Source of the DNA: Glycomyces arizonensis DSM 44726
Lineage (GTDB): Bacteria; Actinomycetota; Actinomycetes; Mycobacteriales; Micromonosporaceae
Direction: 5' to 3'
DNA length: 50,739 nucleotides
Assembly (NCBI RefSeq): GCF_000482705.1
Contig: NZ_AXWO01000036.1
Coordinates: 1 to 50,739, forward strand
The translations under genes were made by a program, and so were the position numbers. Positions 34,297 through 42,812 of this stretch are shown here, in pieces. Positions within the stretch are counted from its first letter, which is position 1. Each line of letters starts with the position of its first letter. Under the pieces are notes generated by a model, which made no database searches, was not told where the DNA came from, and was given only the letters and a program-made list of their open reading frames with translations.

Positions 34297-34727
34297 TGGT
34301 CGTCTTCGATACCAATGTCATTTCCGAGCTGATCCGAGAGAACGGCGATTTCGGTGTCCTCACCTGGACCAACAGGTACACCTTCGATGGCCTGACCACT
34401 GCCGTGTGCCTCGCGGAACTGAAGTGGTGTGTGGAGAGACTCCCCAAAGGCAGGAAACGCTCGGTGCTCGAGGTCGCCGTGGATCGGCTCGAGATCGAGG
34501 CCTTTCGAGACCGAATCCTTCCGTTCGACAACCGGGCAACCGGCCATTACGGTCGAATCAGGCAAATCAGGAGGCAAGCAGGTCGTCCGATCAGCCCTAC
34601 CGATGCGATGATCGCCGCCATCTGCGCATCGCGCGGCGCTGCGCTTGCCACCGGGAACATCAAAGACTTCGAGGGCGTTGGTGTTCCACTCCTCAATCCG
34701 TGGAAGGGTGGGCACACCCCAGAATGA
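34296..34727 (+). CDS. PIN-domain ribonuclease toxin, FitB/VapC-like
   Basis: A 143-residue PIN domain. The acidic metal site is visible as Asp5 in FDTNVISEL, Glu in LAELKW, Asp in SPTDAMIAA and Asp in GNIKDFEGVGV; FitB/VapC toxins use these to cut RNA with magnesium or manganese. ATG 34296 overlaps the antitoxin stop by one base (TGATG); GTG 34293 is an alternative. The pair is a type II toxin-antitoxin module. The RNA target is unknown. Confidence 0.88.
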   Translation: MVVFDTNVISELIRENGDFGVLTWTNRYTFDGLTTAVCLAELKWCVERLPKGRKRSVLEVAVDRLEIEAFRDRILPFDNRATGHYGRIRQIRRQAGRPISPTDAMIAAICASRGAALATGNIKDFEGVGVPLLNPWKGGHTPE

Positions 34728-34738
34728 ACGCCGAGGGT

Positions 34739-34757
34739 CCGGCCGCTGCGCGGCCGG
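34739..34757 (+). terminator. Hairpin after the toxin gene
   Basis: An 8-bp GC stem (34739-34746 with 34750-34757) with a 3-nt loop, between the convergent toxin and Uma2 genes. Confidence 0.5.
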
Positions 34758-34795
34758 GCCGGTCACGTTCAGCATCGCGATGACAGCGGTGACGT

Positions 34796-35359
34796 TTACC
34801 AGTTGCCTTCGAGCTTCGCGTCGACCTTGATCGGTTCGTCCATGACGACTCGGCCGTACTGCTCGCTCACCAGCTGGTACTGGTCTTCCTCGAGCCGGTA
34901 CAGGTGCAGGACCGGCAGGCCTTCGGCGGCCTCGGAGATCCTGAGGTAATAGGGGATCCCGCCCATCGCGTAGATTCCCGGCTTGAGATGACGGTCCCGC
35001 TCCTCCGATTCGGGAGACTCCACTTCGACCACGAGTCGGACGTCCTCGGGATGGAACCATCTCGTGTTGCGGTTGTATCCGGGCCGCTCCGCGACTACCA
35101 GGAGATCCGGTTCGGGCCGGCTCTTTCGATCGATGCGGACGGTCATCTCCTGGTGGACCTCAAGGTCGTCCGGCACGGCCTTGTCAAGAGCGATTCGCAG
35201 CCTGAACATCACTTCGTGATGCCAGGTGCGCTGTGAGCTCATCATGAGTTCGAGTGCGCCGTAAATGAGTTCGACGTGATCCGGAAGGTCGTACATGTCC
35301 AGATCGTCGGACTCCCAGCCGGAGTCGCGGGGCGGTGGGGGCAGCAGGACGTCGAACAT
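34796..35359 (-). CDS. Uma2-family (DUF820) putative nuclease-fold protein
   Basis: A 187-residue Uma2 protein with a restriction-endonuclease-like fold. Recognisable points: VELIYGALELM near residue 30, EPDLLVV (Asp of the PD-D/ExK core), LVVEVESPESEERDRHLKPGIYA and GIPYYLRI. The family is abundant in cyanobacteria and actinobacteria; its role is unproven, often guessed to be mobile-element-linked nucleases. AAGGA precedes the ATG. It is transcribed separately from the neighbouring aldolase gene, which ends in its own terminator. Confidence 0.88.
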   Translation of the reverse strand: MFDVLLPPPPRDSGWESDDLDMYDLPDHVELIYGALELMMSSQRTWHHEVMFRLRIALDKAVPDDLEVHQEMTVRIDRKSRPEPDLLVVAERPGYNRNTRWFHPEDVRLVVEVESPESEERDRHLKPGIYAMGGIPYYLRISEAAEGLPVLHLYRLEEDQYQLVSEQYGRVVMDEPIKVDAKLEGNW

Positions 35360-35411
35360 CAGGCTTCCTTCGCGGAACCGAGGAACATATACGAGGGTAC
35401 CCGGACAGCGA

Positions 35412-35444
35412 CCGAGCCCGGACCGGGAAACGGTCCGGGCTCGG
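35412..35444 (-). terminator. Terminator after the aldolase gene
   Basis: A perfect 14-bp stem (35412-35425 with 35431-35444) with a GGAAA loop, 19 bp beyond the fba stop. Confidence 0.8.
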
Positions 35445-35462
35445 GAGGCGCTGCGGCCTGTG

Positions 35463-36485
35463 CTACTTGATCTTGTTCCCGGCGCTGCGCAGCTGCTGGC
35501 AGGCCTCGACGACGCGGGCGGCCATGCCGGCCTCGGCGAGCTTGCCGTAGGCGCGCGGGTCGTAGGCCTTCTTGTTGCCGACCTCGCCCTCGACCTTGAG
35601 CACGCCGTCGTAGTTCTTGAACATGTGGTCCACGATCGGGCGGGTGAACGCGTACTGCGCGTCGGTGTCGATGTTCATCTTGATGACGCCGTAGTCCACC
35701 GCGTCGCTGATCTCCTGCGCGGTCGAACCCGAGCCGCCGTGGAAGACCAGGTCGAACGGCTTGTCCTTGCCGAGCTCCTTGCCGATCTCGTCCTGGATGT
35801 CCTTGAGGATCTCCGGACGCAGGTGCACGTTGCCCGGCTTGTAGACGCCGTGGACGTTGCCGAAGGTCAGGGCCGTCATGTAGCGGCCCCGCTCACCGGA
35901 GCCGAGGGCCTCGACGGTGGCGCGCGCGTCGTCGACGGTCGTGTACAGCTTGTCGTTGATCTCGGCTTCGACGCCGTCCTCCTCGCCGCCGACGACGCCG
36001 ATCTCGACCTCGAGGACGATGTTGGCCTTGGAGGTGCGCTCCAACAGCTCCTGGGCGATGTCCAGGTTCTCCTTCAGCGGCACCGCCGAGCCGTCCCACA
36101 TGTGCGACTGGAACAGCGGGTGCTCGCCGCGCGCGACGCGCTCCTCCGAGACCGCCAGCAGCGGGCGGACGAACTTGTCGAGGTTGTCCTTCGGGCAGTG
36201 GTCGGTGTGCAGGGCGACGTTCACCGGGTAGTTCTTGGCGATCTCGTGCGCGGCGGCGGCGAGGGCGACGGCGCCGGAGACCATGTTCTTGACGGTCGGG
36301 CCGGAGACGTACTGGGCGCCGCCGGTGGAGATCTGGACGATGCCGTCGGACTCGGCCTCGGCGAAAGCGGCCAGCGCGGCGTTGAGCGTCTGGGTCGAGG
36401 TCACGTTGATGGCCGGGTAGGCGAAGGAGTGCTTCTTCGCCCGGTCGAGCATCTCGTTGTAAACCTCGGGTGTTGCGATAGGCAT
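35463..36485 (-). CDS. fba: Class II fructose-bisphosphate aldolase
   Basis: A 340-residue class IIA aldolase that cleaves fructose 1,6-bisphosphate to dihydroxyacetone phosphate and glyceraldehyde 3-phosphate in glycolysis and runs in reverse in gluconeogenesis. Zinc and catalytic residues are visible in ALHTDHC (His93, Asp95, His96), in LEVEIGVVGGEEDG and in LVFHGGSGST; the NIDTDAQYAFTR motif binds phosphate. Length and motifs match actinobacterial FbaA closely. AAGGAG precedes the ATG. A single-gene unit. Confidence 0.96.
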   Translation of the reverse strand: MPIATPEVYNEMLDRAKKHSFAYPAINVTSTQTLNAALAAFAEAESDGIVQISTGGAQYVSGPTVKNMVSGAVALAAAAHEIAKNYPVNVALHTDHCPKDNLDKFVRPLLAVSEERVARGEHPLFQSHMWDGSAVPLKENLDIAQELLERTSKANIVLEVEIGVVGGEEDGVEAEINDKLYTTVDDARATVEALGSGERGRYMTALTFGNVHGVYKPGNVHLRPEILKDIQDEIGKELGKDKPFDLVFHGGSGSTAQEISDAVDYGVIKMNIDTDAQYAFTRPIVDHMFKNYDGVLKVEGEVGNKKAYDPRAYGKLAEAGMAARVVEACQQLRSAGNKIK

Positions 36486-36673
36486 GCTGCCTGCTCCTTA
36501 GATGAGTCGTTGATTACTCCCCGACCGGGGGCTGGGATTCAGACGCCGCTGTCTGAGCACTTCACCGAGCCGTTGCGACCTGGTGAAGTATCGCCGACGA
36601 GCATGTGAAGGCACCCACCAGGCTACCCGGCCGTTCGCCCGCCGGGCGCCGCACTGGGCCTTACGGTGGAGAC

Positions 36674-36886
36674 ATGGGGTATCAGCAGGAATGGGTCGAC
36701 GATTTCGACGAGGGCTCGGAGTTCGACCTGGCGGGGTCGGCCGATGACGACGGCGAGGGGGAGGACCCGGAGGCCGTGGCCGCCGGTGAGGAGGGCGCCA
36801 CCCTTGAGGAGGTGAACCCCGCCGACGCGGCCGAGCAAGGCGTCGAGGTGCCGGGCGAGGAGGACGAGGAGCCCCACGCGGGGTGA
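36674..36886 (+). CDS. Small acidic protein with NPADAAEQ motif (DUF5709-like)
   Basis: A 70-residue, strongly acidic protein (about a third Asp plus Glu) from ATG 36674, with GGTGGAGA upstream. The C-terminal LEEVNPADAAEQGVEVPGEE resembles the conserved end of short actinobacterial proteins of the DUF5709 type. It is probably disordered and cytosolic. No function is known. It lies between divergent fba and convergent ptrB, alone. Confidence 0.65.
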   Translation: MGYQQEWVDDFDEGSEFDLAGSADDDGEGEDPEAVAAGEEGATLEEVNPADAAEQGVEVPGEEDEEPHAG

Positions 36887-36936
36887 CCCGCGCGAGGCTC
36901 CTGCTATAAGGCGGCCCGGGCCGCGCCCGGCCGCCG

Positions 36937-37038
36937 TCATGCTTCAGGCGGTCTGGGGCGCCCAGCTGCTGTGCCTCAGGCAGTCTGGGCTGCGCCCAGC
37001 CGCTGTGCTTCACGCAATCTGGGCTGCGCCCAGCCTGT
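36937..37038. repeat. Three tandem 34-bp copies of the ptrB 3' end
   Basis: Copies at about 36937-36970, 36971-37004 and 37005-37038 share CTGGG-GCGCCCAGC and a stop codon in the same place. Copy 3 encodes the last residues of PtrB (RLGAAQIA-stop); read on the same strand, copies 2 and 1 would encode RLGAAQTA-stop and QLGAPQTA-stop. Confidence 0.8.
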
Positions 37039-39130
37039 CGAGCACCCAGGCGAGGTTGAACGCCTCTTCCTCCCACGCGTCGTAGCGCCCCGAGCGGCCG
37101 CCGTGCCCGGCCTCCATCTCGGTTTTGAGCATCACGTCGGACTCCGGGCTCTCGTGCCGCAGCCGCGCGATCCACTTGGCGGGCTCGTGGAAGCCCACGC
37201 GCGTGTCGTTCAGGCTGGTCACGGCCAGGATCGACGGGTAGCGCACCGCGGTGACGTTCTCGTAGGGCGAATACGACTTCATGTACTCGTAGACCTCGGC
37301 CGACTCCAGCGGGTTGCCCCACTCCTCCCACTCGATGACCGTCAGCGGCATCGTCGGGTCGAGGATCGTGTTGAGCGCGTCGACGAACGGCACGTCGGCG
37401 AGGACGCCGGCGAAGCGCTCGGGCGCGAGGTTGGCGACGGCGCCCATGAGCAGGCCGCCCGCCGACCCGCCGCGCGCGACGATCCGGTCCGGCGCGGCCC
37501 AGCCCGCCGTCACCAGATGCTCGGCGGCGTCGACGAAGTCGGTGAACGTGTGCTTCTTGTGCAGGAGCTTGCCCTGCTCGTACCAGTGGCGGCCCATCTC
37601 GCCGCCGCCGCGGACGTGCGCGATCGCGAAGACCACGCCCCGGTCGAGCAGGCTCAGGCGGGCGATCGAGAAGTACGGGTCGATGGAGTGCTCGTAGGAG
37701 CCGTAGCCGTACAGCAGGCACGGCGCGGTGCCGTCGGGCTCGATGTCGGCGCGGGCGACGATCGAGATCGGCACCTTGGTGCCGTCCGCGGCGGTGGCCC
37801 ACTCGCGGTACTGCTTGTAGGCGGCCGGGTCGAAGCCGCCGAGCACCGGGGTGCGCTTGCGCAGGTGGAGGCGCGCGGCGTCGATGTCGTAGTCGTACAC
37901 CGAGGAGGGGGTGACCATCGACGTGTAGCCCAGGCGCAGGACCCGGGAGTCGTAGTCGGGGTTGTCGCCGAGGCCGACCGAGTAGAGCGGCTCGTCGAAC
38001 GCGATCTCGGTGAGCGTCCCCTCATCACTCAAACTGCGCCCATGATCCTTTCCGGCTCCGCCTTCAAGGATTGCGATCTGCGAGAGCCCGTCGCGGCGCG
38101 TCGAGACGACGGCGTGGCCCGCGAAGGCGTCCACCGATTCGAGCCGGACGTCCGGGTCGTGCGGCAGGATCTCGTTGAACGCGGTCGTGTCGTCGACCGG
38201 CGCCCACCCGAGCGTGAAGTTCTCGGCGTCGCGGTTGTGCAGCACGAGGAACCGGTCGCCCTGGTGGTCGACCTGCATCTCCACGCCGTGCTCGCGGCCG
38301 TTCCCGAAGACGGTGAACTCGCCGGTCGGGTCGGCGGCGTCGAGGTAGCGGGTCTCGCTGGTGATCTTCGAGCCGGACACGATCATGAGGTACCGCTCGG
38401 AGCGGGTCAGGTCGATTCCGGTCCAGAACCGCTCGTCGTCCTCCTGGTAGACGAGCACGTCCTCGTCTTGGCCGAGGACGTGGCGCCACACCTGGTGGGG
38501 CCGCCACGCGTCGTCGACCTTGGTGTAGAAGAACACCGAGCCGTCGGCCGACCAGGCGCCGCCGTAGAAGACGCCCTCGATCCGGTCGGCGAAGACCTCG
38601 CCGGTGCGCAGGTCCTTGAACTGGAGGGTGAACCGCTCGTCGCCGGTGTAGTTCACGCCGAACGCGAGGAGGTTGCCGTCCGGGGAGACGTCGGCGACGC
38701 CCAGGGCGAAGAAGTCGTGGCCGTCGGCGAGCTCGTTGCCGTCGATCATGACCTGCTCGCCTTCGACCGGCACGCCCGGTTCGACGCTCGGCGGCGTGTC
38801 GCCCTCGGCCGCGACGCGACACCGGATGCCGTACTGCTTGCCCTCCTCGGTGCGGCCGTAGTACCACCAGCCCCGCTTGCGGACCGGGACCGACAGGTCG
38901 GTCTCCTGGGTGCGGTCCTTGATCTCGCCGAAGATCGACTTGCGCAGCCCGTCGAGGTGGGCGGTGCGCGACTCGGTGTAGGCGTTCTCGGCGCGCAGGT
39001 AGTCGAGGACCTCGGGATCCTCCGGGTCCTTGAGCCAGGCGTAGGCGTCGTTGACGGTGTCGCCGTGGTGGGTTCGCGGGTGGTCGCGGCGGGCCGCGAC
39101 CGGTTGCCGTACAGCTTGCTCATCTGACAT
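37010..39130 (-). CDS. ptrB: Oligopeptidase B (S9 prolyl oligopeptidase family)
   Basis: A 706-residue S9A serine peptidase. An N-terminal beta-propeller domain (about 75-410) gates a C-terminal alpha/beta-hydrolase (about 430-700), with nucleophile Ser556 in ARGGSAGGLLMG and the late EAGHGGRSGRYD motif carrying the His. Family members cut short peptides after Arg or Lys in the cytosol; no signal peptide is seen. I choose ATG 39130 because family similarity (HGDTVNDAYAWL) starts soon after; the ribosome site is weak. The stop lies in the last of three tandem 34-bp repeats. Confidence 0.93.
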   Translation of the reverse strand: MSDEQAVRQPVAARRDHPRTHHGDTVNDAYAWLKDPEDPEVLDYLRAENAYTESRTAHLDGLRKSIFGEIKDRTQETDLSVPVRKRGWWYYGRTEEGKQYGIRCRVAAEGDTPPSVEPGVPVEGEQVMIDGNELADGHDFFALGVADVSPDGNLLAFGVNYTGDERFTLQFKDLRTGEVFADRIEGVFYGGAWSADGSVFFYTKVDDAWRPHQVWRHVLGQDEDVLVYQEDDERFWTGIDLTRSERYLMIVSGSKITSETRYLDAADPTGEFTVFGNGREHGVEMQVDHQGDRFLVLHNRDAENFTLGWAPVDDTTAFNEILPHDPDVRLESVDAFAGHAVVSTRRDGLSQIAILEGGAGKDHGRSLSDEGTLTEIAFDEPLYSVGLGDNPDYDSRVLRLGYTSMVTPSSVYDYDIDAARLHLRKRTPVLGGFDPAAYKQYREWATAADGTKVPISIVARADIEPDGTAPCLLYGYGSYEHSIDPYFSIARLSLLDRGVVFAIAHVRGGGEMGRHWYEQGKLLHKKHTFTDFVDAAEHLVTAGWAAPDRIVARGGSAGGLLMGAVANLAPERFAGVLADVPFVDALNTILDPTMPLTVIEWEEWGNPLESAEVYEYMKSYSPYENVTAVRYPSILAVTSLNDTRVGFHEPAKWIARLRHESPESDVMLKTEMEAGHGGRSGRYDAWEEEAFNLAWVLDRLGAAQIA

Positions 39131-39276
39131 GGGTCCAACTGTAAGGCCTTCGGGCCGCGCGGCAGGGCGCCGCGCGCCCTTCCCCGGCCTCACGTTACTC
39201 ACTGGTAATGCCCCGACGGTTCGAATGTCGCCGAATCCCTCCATCCGCGGCGCGCCGAACTGTGAGGATGGTCGGC

Positions 39277-40050
39277 ATGAGCGACAAGTGCGACGGGGCG
39301 GCGCCGGTGTCCTCCGACGAGGCCGCCACCGTCGCCTTCGATCGGACCGTCGTCTTCGAGCGGCCCCACCACGCGGGCCCGCCGTTCCTCGCCGCCGACC
39401 GGCTCACCGCGAAAGGACGCCGCGGGCCGGTCTTCGCCGACGTCTCCCTCGGCGCCGAGCTCGGCCAGCTCGTCGTCGTCTCCGGCGACGGCGGCGACGG
39501 GCGCACCGCGCTCCTGCTCGCCCTCGCCGGGCGCTTCGCCCTCTCCGGCGGCACCCTCATCGTCGAGGGCCGGACCAGGGCCGCCGAGATCCGCCGCCGC
39601 TTCACCGTCGCCCAGGCCGCGCCCGCGATCGGGTTCGACGCGCACCACACCGTCGGCGACTGCATCAAGGAGACGACCGCGGTCTCCGGCAAGGCCGCCA
39701 CCGACGCCAACATCCACGCCTGGCTCGACCGCCTCGCCGTCGGCGTCGACACCGGCGACACCGTCGCACTGCTGCCGCGATTCGAGCAGATCCGCTTCGC
39801 GATCGCCTGCGCCGCGGCCTCCCGCACGCCCGCCGTCGTCGTCGACGATGCCGACGCCGGACTCAACGGCGCCGGCGGCGAACGCGTCCTCGAGACCCTC
39901 CGCGCCGTCGCCGACGCCGGGCAGCTCGTCCTGGCCGGGTGCGTCCGCCACGACCCGCCCGCCGACCTCGTCATCGACCTCAGGACCAGATCCATGGCCC
40001 GCGCGCCGCGCCTCGACGCGGGCCGCGACCGGAACGGAGACGCGCCGTGA
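39277..40050 (+). CDS. Degenerate ABC-ATPase-like protein coupled to a YhgE/Pip gene
   Basis: A 257-residue protein with the layout of an ABC ATPase but altered motifs. Walker A is GDGGDGRT (70-77), with Arg in place of the essential Lys; the signature LSGGQ is replaced by LPRFEQ (166-171); Walker B is AVVVDDAD (186-193), with Asp at the catalytic Glu position. It should bind nucleotide weakly or not hydrolyse it. The gene's stop overlaps the GTG of the following membrane protein, so the two are made together. GAGG lies 9 bp before ATG 39277. Confidence 0.75.
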   Translation: MSDKCDGAAPVSSDEAATVAFDRTVVFERPHHAGPPFLAADRLTAKGRRGPVFADVSLGAELGQLVVVSGDGGDGRTALLLALAGRFALSGGTLIVEGRTRAAEIRRRFTVAQAAPAIGFDAHHTVGDCIKETTAVSGKAATDANIHAWLDRLAVGVDTGDTVALLPRFEQIRFAIACAAASRTPAVVVDDADAGLNGAGGERVLETLRAVADAGQLVLAGCVRHDPPADLVIDLRTRSMARAPRLDAGRDRNGDAP

Positions 40051-41852
40051 GCCCGTTCAGACTCGCCCGGCTGGAACTGCGCCGCTACCGCGGACATCCC
40101 GTCCGCGCCGCCGTGGTGGCCGCGATCGTGCTCCTTCCGGCCGTGTGCGCCGGGCTGTACCTCTGGTCCTTCTGGGACCCGTACGGGTCGACCGACGAGA
40201 TGCCCGTGGCGCTCGTCAACGAGGACGCCGGGACCACGCTGGACCGCGGCGGCGAGTTCGTCGAGGTCAACGGCGGCGAGCAGGTGGTCGAGCGGCTGCG
40301 TGAGGCGCCGGTCTTCGACTGGCGCGTCACCGACGCCGACGAGGCCCGCGCCGGCCTTGCGGACGGCGACTACTCCATGGTCGTCACGATCCCCGAGAAC
40401 TTCTCCGCCGCCATCGCCGGACTCGCCGTCGGCGAGCCCGTGCGGGCCGCCGTCGAGTTCGAGCGCGACGACGCGAACGGGTACCTCGCCGGCGTCATGA
40501 CCGCCACGGTGGAGCGCGAGCTCCAGCACCAGATCGACAGCGCCGTCTACGACGCCTTCGCCGGGACGCTCTTCGGCGGTCTCACCGGCGGCCTCGGCCA
40601 GGCCGTCGACGGCGCCGCCACGCTCCATACAGGACTGTCGGGGCTCAGTGCGGCGGCCGAGGACGCCGCGGCGGGCGCCGAGCAGGTCGCCACCGGCCTC
40701 GACGAGGCCGTCGGCGAGTCGGCGCCCGCCGTCGAGTCCCTCGCCGAGGACTGGGAGCAGGTCCAGACCGGATCGGCGGCCGGCGCGGACGTCGTCGCCG
40801 ACGCCGCCCGGCTCAGCGGCGCCTACAGCGCCCTGTGCCGGGGCGGCGGCGCCGACGGCTTCGCCTGCGAGACGCTGTGGGAGCACGTCCAGCTGGCCGA
40901 GAGCGTCAGCACCGACGTCCAGAGCGCCGACGCCGCCGTCCAGGCCACGCCCGCCGAAGCACTCGAGACGGCCGCGGAGGACCTCGGGACTCTCCAGACC
41001 GACGCTGCGGGCGTCGCCGACGCCGCCGGGCAGGTGGCCACCGGCGTCGCCGACGCCGAGACGACGGCCGGCGATCTCGCGGGCGGGCTCGGCGAGCTCT
41101 ACGACGGCGCCGACGCCGTCGTCTCCGGCCTGACCGACGCCCGGGCGGACGTCCCCGCCGCGAACGGCGCCGCCGACGAGGCCGCGGAGGCCGAGAGCTA
41201 CGGCAGCCCCGTGGCGATCAGCGAGGAGACCCACAACCCGGCCGGGAGCTACGGGCGCGGCCTGGCGCCGCTGGTCATCGCGACGGTGCTGTGGGGGTTC
41301 GGGATCGTCGCCTACCTGCTGCTGCGCCCGGTGAACGCGCGCGCTCTGGCCGGGCCGCTGCGCTCGCCGCTCGTCGCGCTCGGCGGTTGGCTGGCGGGGG
41401 CGGCCCTGGGAGTCGTCAGCGCGCTGGCGCTGTACCTGGTGATCGACGTCGGCCTCGGGCTCGACCCGCGGCAGGTCCCGGCGACGGCCGGATTGTGCGT
41501 CCTGGTGGTCCTGACGTTCTCGGCCATGGCGCACCTGTTCCGGCTCGCCTTGGGCGCCATGGGGATCCTGCTGCTCGCCGTGCTGCTGATGCTCCAGATG
41601 GCCGCCGCCGGGGGACTCTACCCGGTGGAGACGACGCCGGCGTTCTTCCAGGCGATCCACCCGTGGCTGCCGATGACGTACGCGGTGGACGCCCTCCGGG
41701 TGACGATCAGCGGCGGCCAGACCGAGCATCTGGTGCGGGCCCTCGTGGTGCTGGTGCTCTACCTGGCGGCATCGCTGGCAGTGGCGGCCGCGACGGTGGC
41801 AATGCGCCGCAAATGGACAACGGGCCGCCTCCACCCTCCCCTGAGCCTATGA
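40047..41852 (+). CDS. YhgE/Pip-type ABC-2-like membrane protein
   Basis: A 601-residue membrane protein: one N-terminal membrane segment (about 20-40), a large external region (about 45-410) with an Ala/Asp-rich coiled stretch (about 185-385), and five or six C-terminal membrane segments (about 410-585). The start YLWSFWDPYGSTDEMPVALVNEDAG is diagnostic of the YhgE/Pip family, related to phage-infection proteins and ABC-2 exporters. The substrate is unknown. GTG 40047 overlaps the preceding stop (GTGA). Confidence 0.88.
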   Translation: MSPFRLARLELRRYRGHPVRAAVVAAIVLLPAVCAGLYLWSFWDPYGSTDEMPVALVNEDAGTTLDRGGEFVEVNGGEQVVERLREAPVFDWRVTDADEARAGLADGDYSMVVTIPENFSAAIAGLAVGEPVRAAVEFERDDANGYLAGVMTATVERELQHQIDSAVYDAFAGTLFGGLTGGLGQAVDGAATLHTGLSGLSAAAEDAAAGAEQVATGLDEAVGESAPAVESLAEDWEQVQTGSAAGADVVADAARLSGAYSALCRGGGADGFACETLWEHVQLAESVSTDVQSADAAVQATPAEALETAAEDLGTLQTDAAGVADAAGQVATGVADAETTAGDLAGGLGELYDGADAVVSGLTDARADVPAANGAADEAAEAESYGSPVAISEETHNPAGSYGRGLAPLVIATVLWGFGIVAYLLLRPVNARALAGPLRSPLVALGGWLAGAALGVVSALALYLVIDVGLGLDPRQVPATAGLCVLVVLTFSAMAHLFRLALGAMGILLLAVLLMLQMAAAGGLYPVETTPAFFQAIHPWLPMTYAVDALRVTISGGQTEHLVRALVVLVLYLAASLAVAAATVAMRRKWTTGRLHPPLSL

Positions 41853-41972
41853 ATGACCGGCCATTGCCTATAACATATATCCTATAACATAATATGTCAC
41901 ACAAATGCTCACTACAAGGTAAAACTTCGTCAGATTATAAGTTATAGAATATAATGACACTTTCGCGGCGGT
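41853..41972. repeat. AT-rich island with direct and inverted repeats
   Basis: About 95 bp of AT-rich DNA between convergent genes in a 70% GC context. CCTATAACATA is repeated at 41867-41877 and 41881-41891, the heptamer CTATAAC recurs inverted (GTTATAG, 41941-41947), and ATTATA/TATAAT arms flank it (41934-41939 with 41950-41955). No GC-rich terminator is present. Confidence 0.7.
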
Positions 41973-42731
41973 TCACCGCTCGATGAGCGCCGCGAGGCCG
42001 TCGAGGGTGCGTTCCAGGCCGAAGTCGAAGGCGTGCCGTGGCTCGAAGGCCGCGCCGTGCGCCTCCCCGGCGGCCTGGCCGACTCGCGCCGCGGTCGGGT
42101 AGCGCTCGGCGTCGAAGACCTTCGCCAACAGTGGTCCGTTGGACTCCCACCACTCGCGGTCGCTCATCGCGGTCGTCTCGCGTTCGGCCTCGGCCCGCGC
42201 CGCGTCGGCGGCGGCGGTCCGCACGAAGGCCAGCAGATAGGCGAGCGCGTCGTCCCGCTCGACGTCGCTGAGCCCGGTGTCGTCGAGCGAACGCAACTCG
42301 TGCTCGTATTTGGCGCACTGGCCCGGCCCCAGCGGCGGCCTGGTCTGCGAGGCCGCCGCCGCCCACGGGTGGGCCCGGTACATCGCATAGTTGTCGCGGG
42401 CGACCGCGGCGAGCCGCTCGCGCCAGAGGCGCCCGGTGGTCTCGGTGCGCGGCATAGCTGCGTACAGGGCGTCGAGCATGAGCACGATGAGTTCGGCCTT
42501 CCCCGGCACATAGGTGTACAGCGTCATCGGGGCGACCCCGAGGGACTGGGCGATGCGGCGCATGGTGACCGCTTCGAGGCCCTCGGCGTCGGCGATCGCG
42601 ATCGCCGCGTCCACCACGGCGTCGACGGTGAGGCCCTTGCGCGGCCCGCGCCTGGGGGAGGCGGGCGCCTCTCTCCAGAGCAGTTCCAGAAGGCTCGGTT
42701 TCGGCGCGTCGGCTGTCGCGGAAGTCACCAC
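41973..42731 (-). CDS. TetR-family regulator (TetR_C class)
   Basis: A 252-residue regulator. The N-terminal helix-turn-helix (about 35-80) reads LTVDAVVDAAIAIADAEG then RRIAQSLGVAPMTLYTYVPGKAEL; the C-terminal ligand domain has HPWAAAASQTRPPLGP and FDFGLERTLDGLAALI, typical of the tetracycline-repressor C-terminal class seen in many actinobacterial drug-efflux regulators. Tandem GTG codons at 42731 and 42728 are both possible starts. It is divergent from the VOC gene over an 81-bp operator-rich gap and probably controls it and itself. Confidence 0.88.
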   Translation of the reverse strand: MVTSATADAPKPSLLELLWREAPASPRRGPRKGLTVDAVVDAAIAIADAEGLEAVTMRRIAQSLGVAPMTLYTYVPGKAELIVLMLDALYAAMPRTETTGRLWRERLAAVARDNYAMYRAHPWAAAASQTRPPLGPGQCAKYEHELRSLDDTGLSDVERDDALAYLLAFVRTAAADAARAEAERETTAMSDREWWESNGPLLAKVFDAERYPTAARVGQAAGEAHGAAFEPRHAFDFGLERTLDGLAALIER

Positions 42732-42750
42732 ACGATCCTAGCCGACAAAC

Positions 42751-42794
42751 TTGTACACCGTACGACGTACTTAGTACAATATACAACGTACGGT
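42751..42794. promoter_or_regulatory. TetR operator region between the TetR and VOC genes
   Basis: Nested inverted repeats: ACCGTACG (42757-42764) with CGTACGGT (42787-42794); GTACT-T-AGTAC (42767-42777); TTGTAC (42751-42756) with GTACAA (42774-42779). All are built from GTAC steps and lie within the shared promoter. Confidence 0.7.
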
Positions 42795-42812
42795 AAAACG
42801 AAGGAGCCGCTC

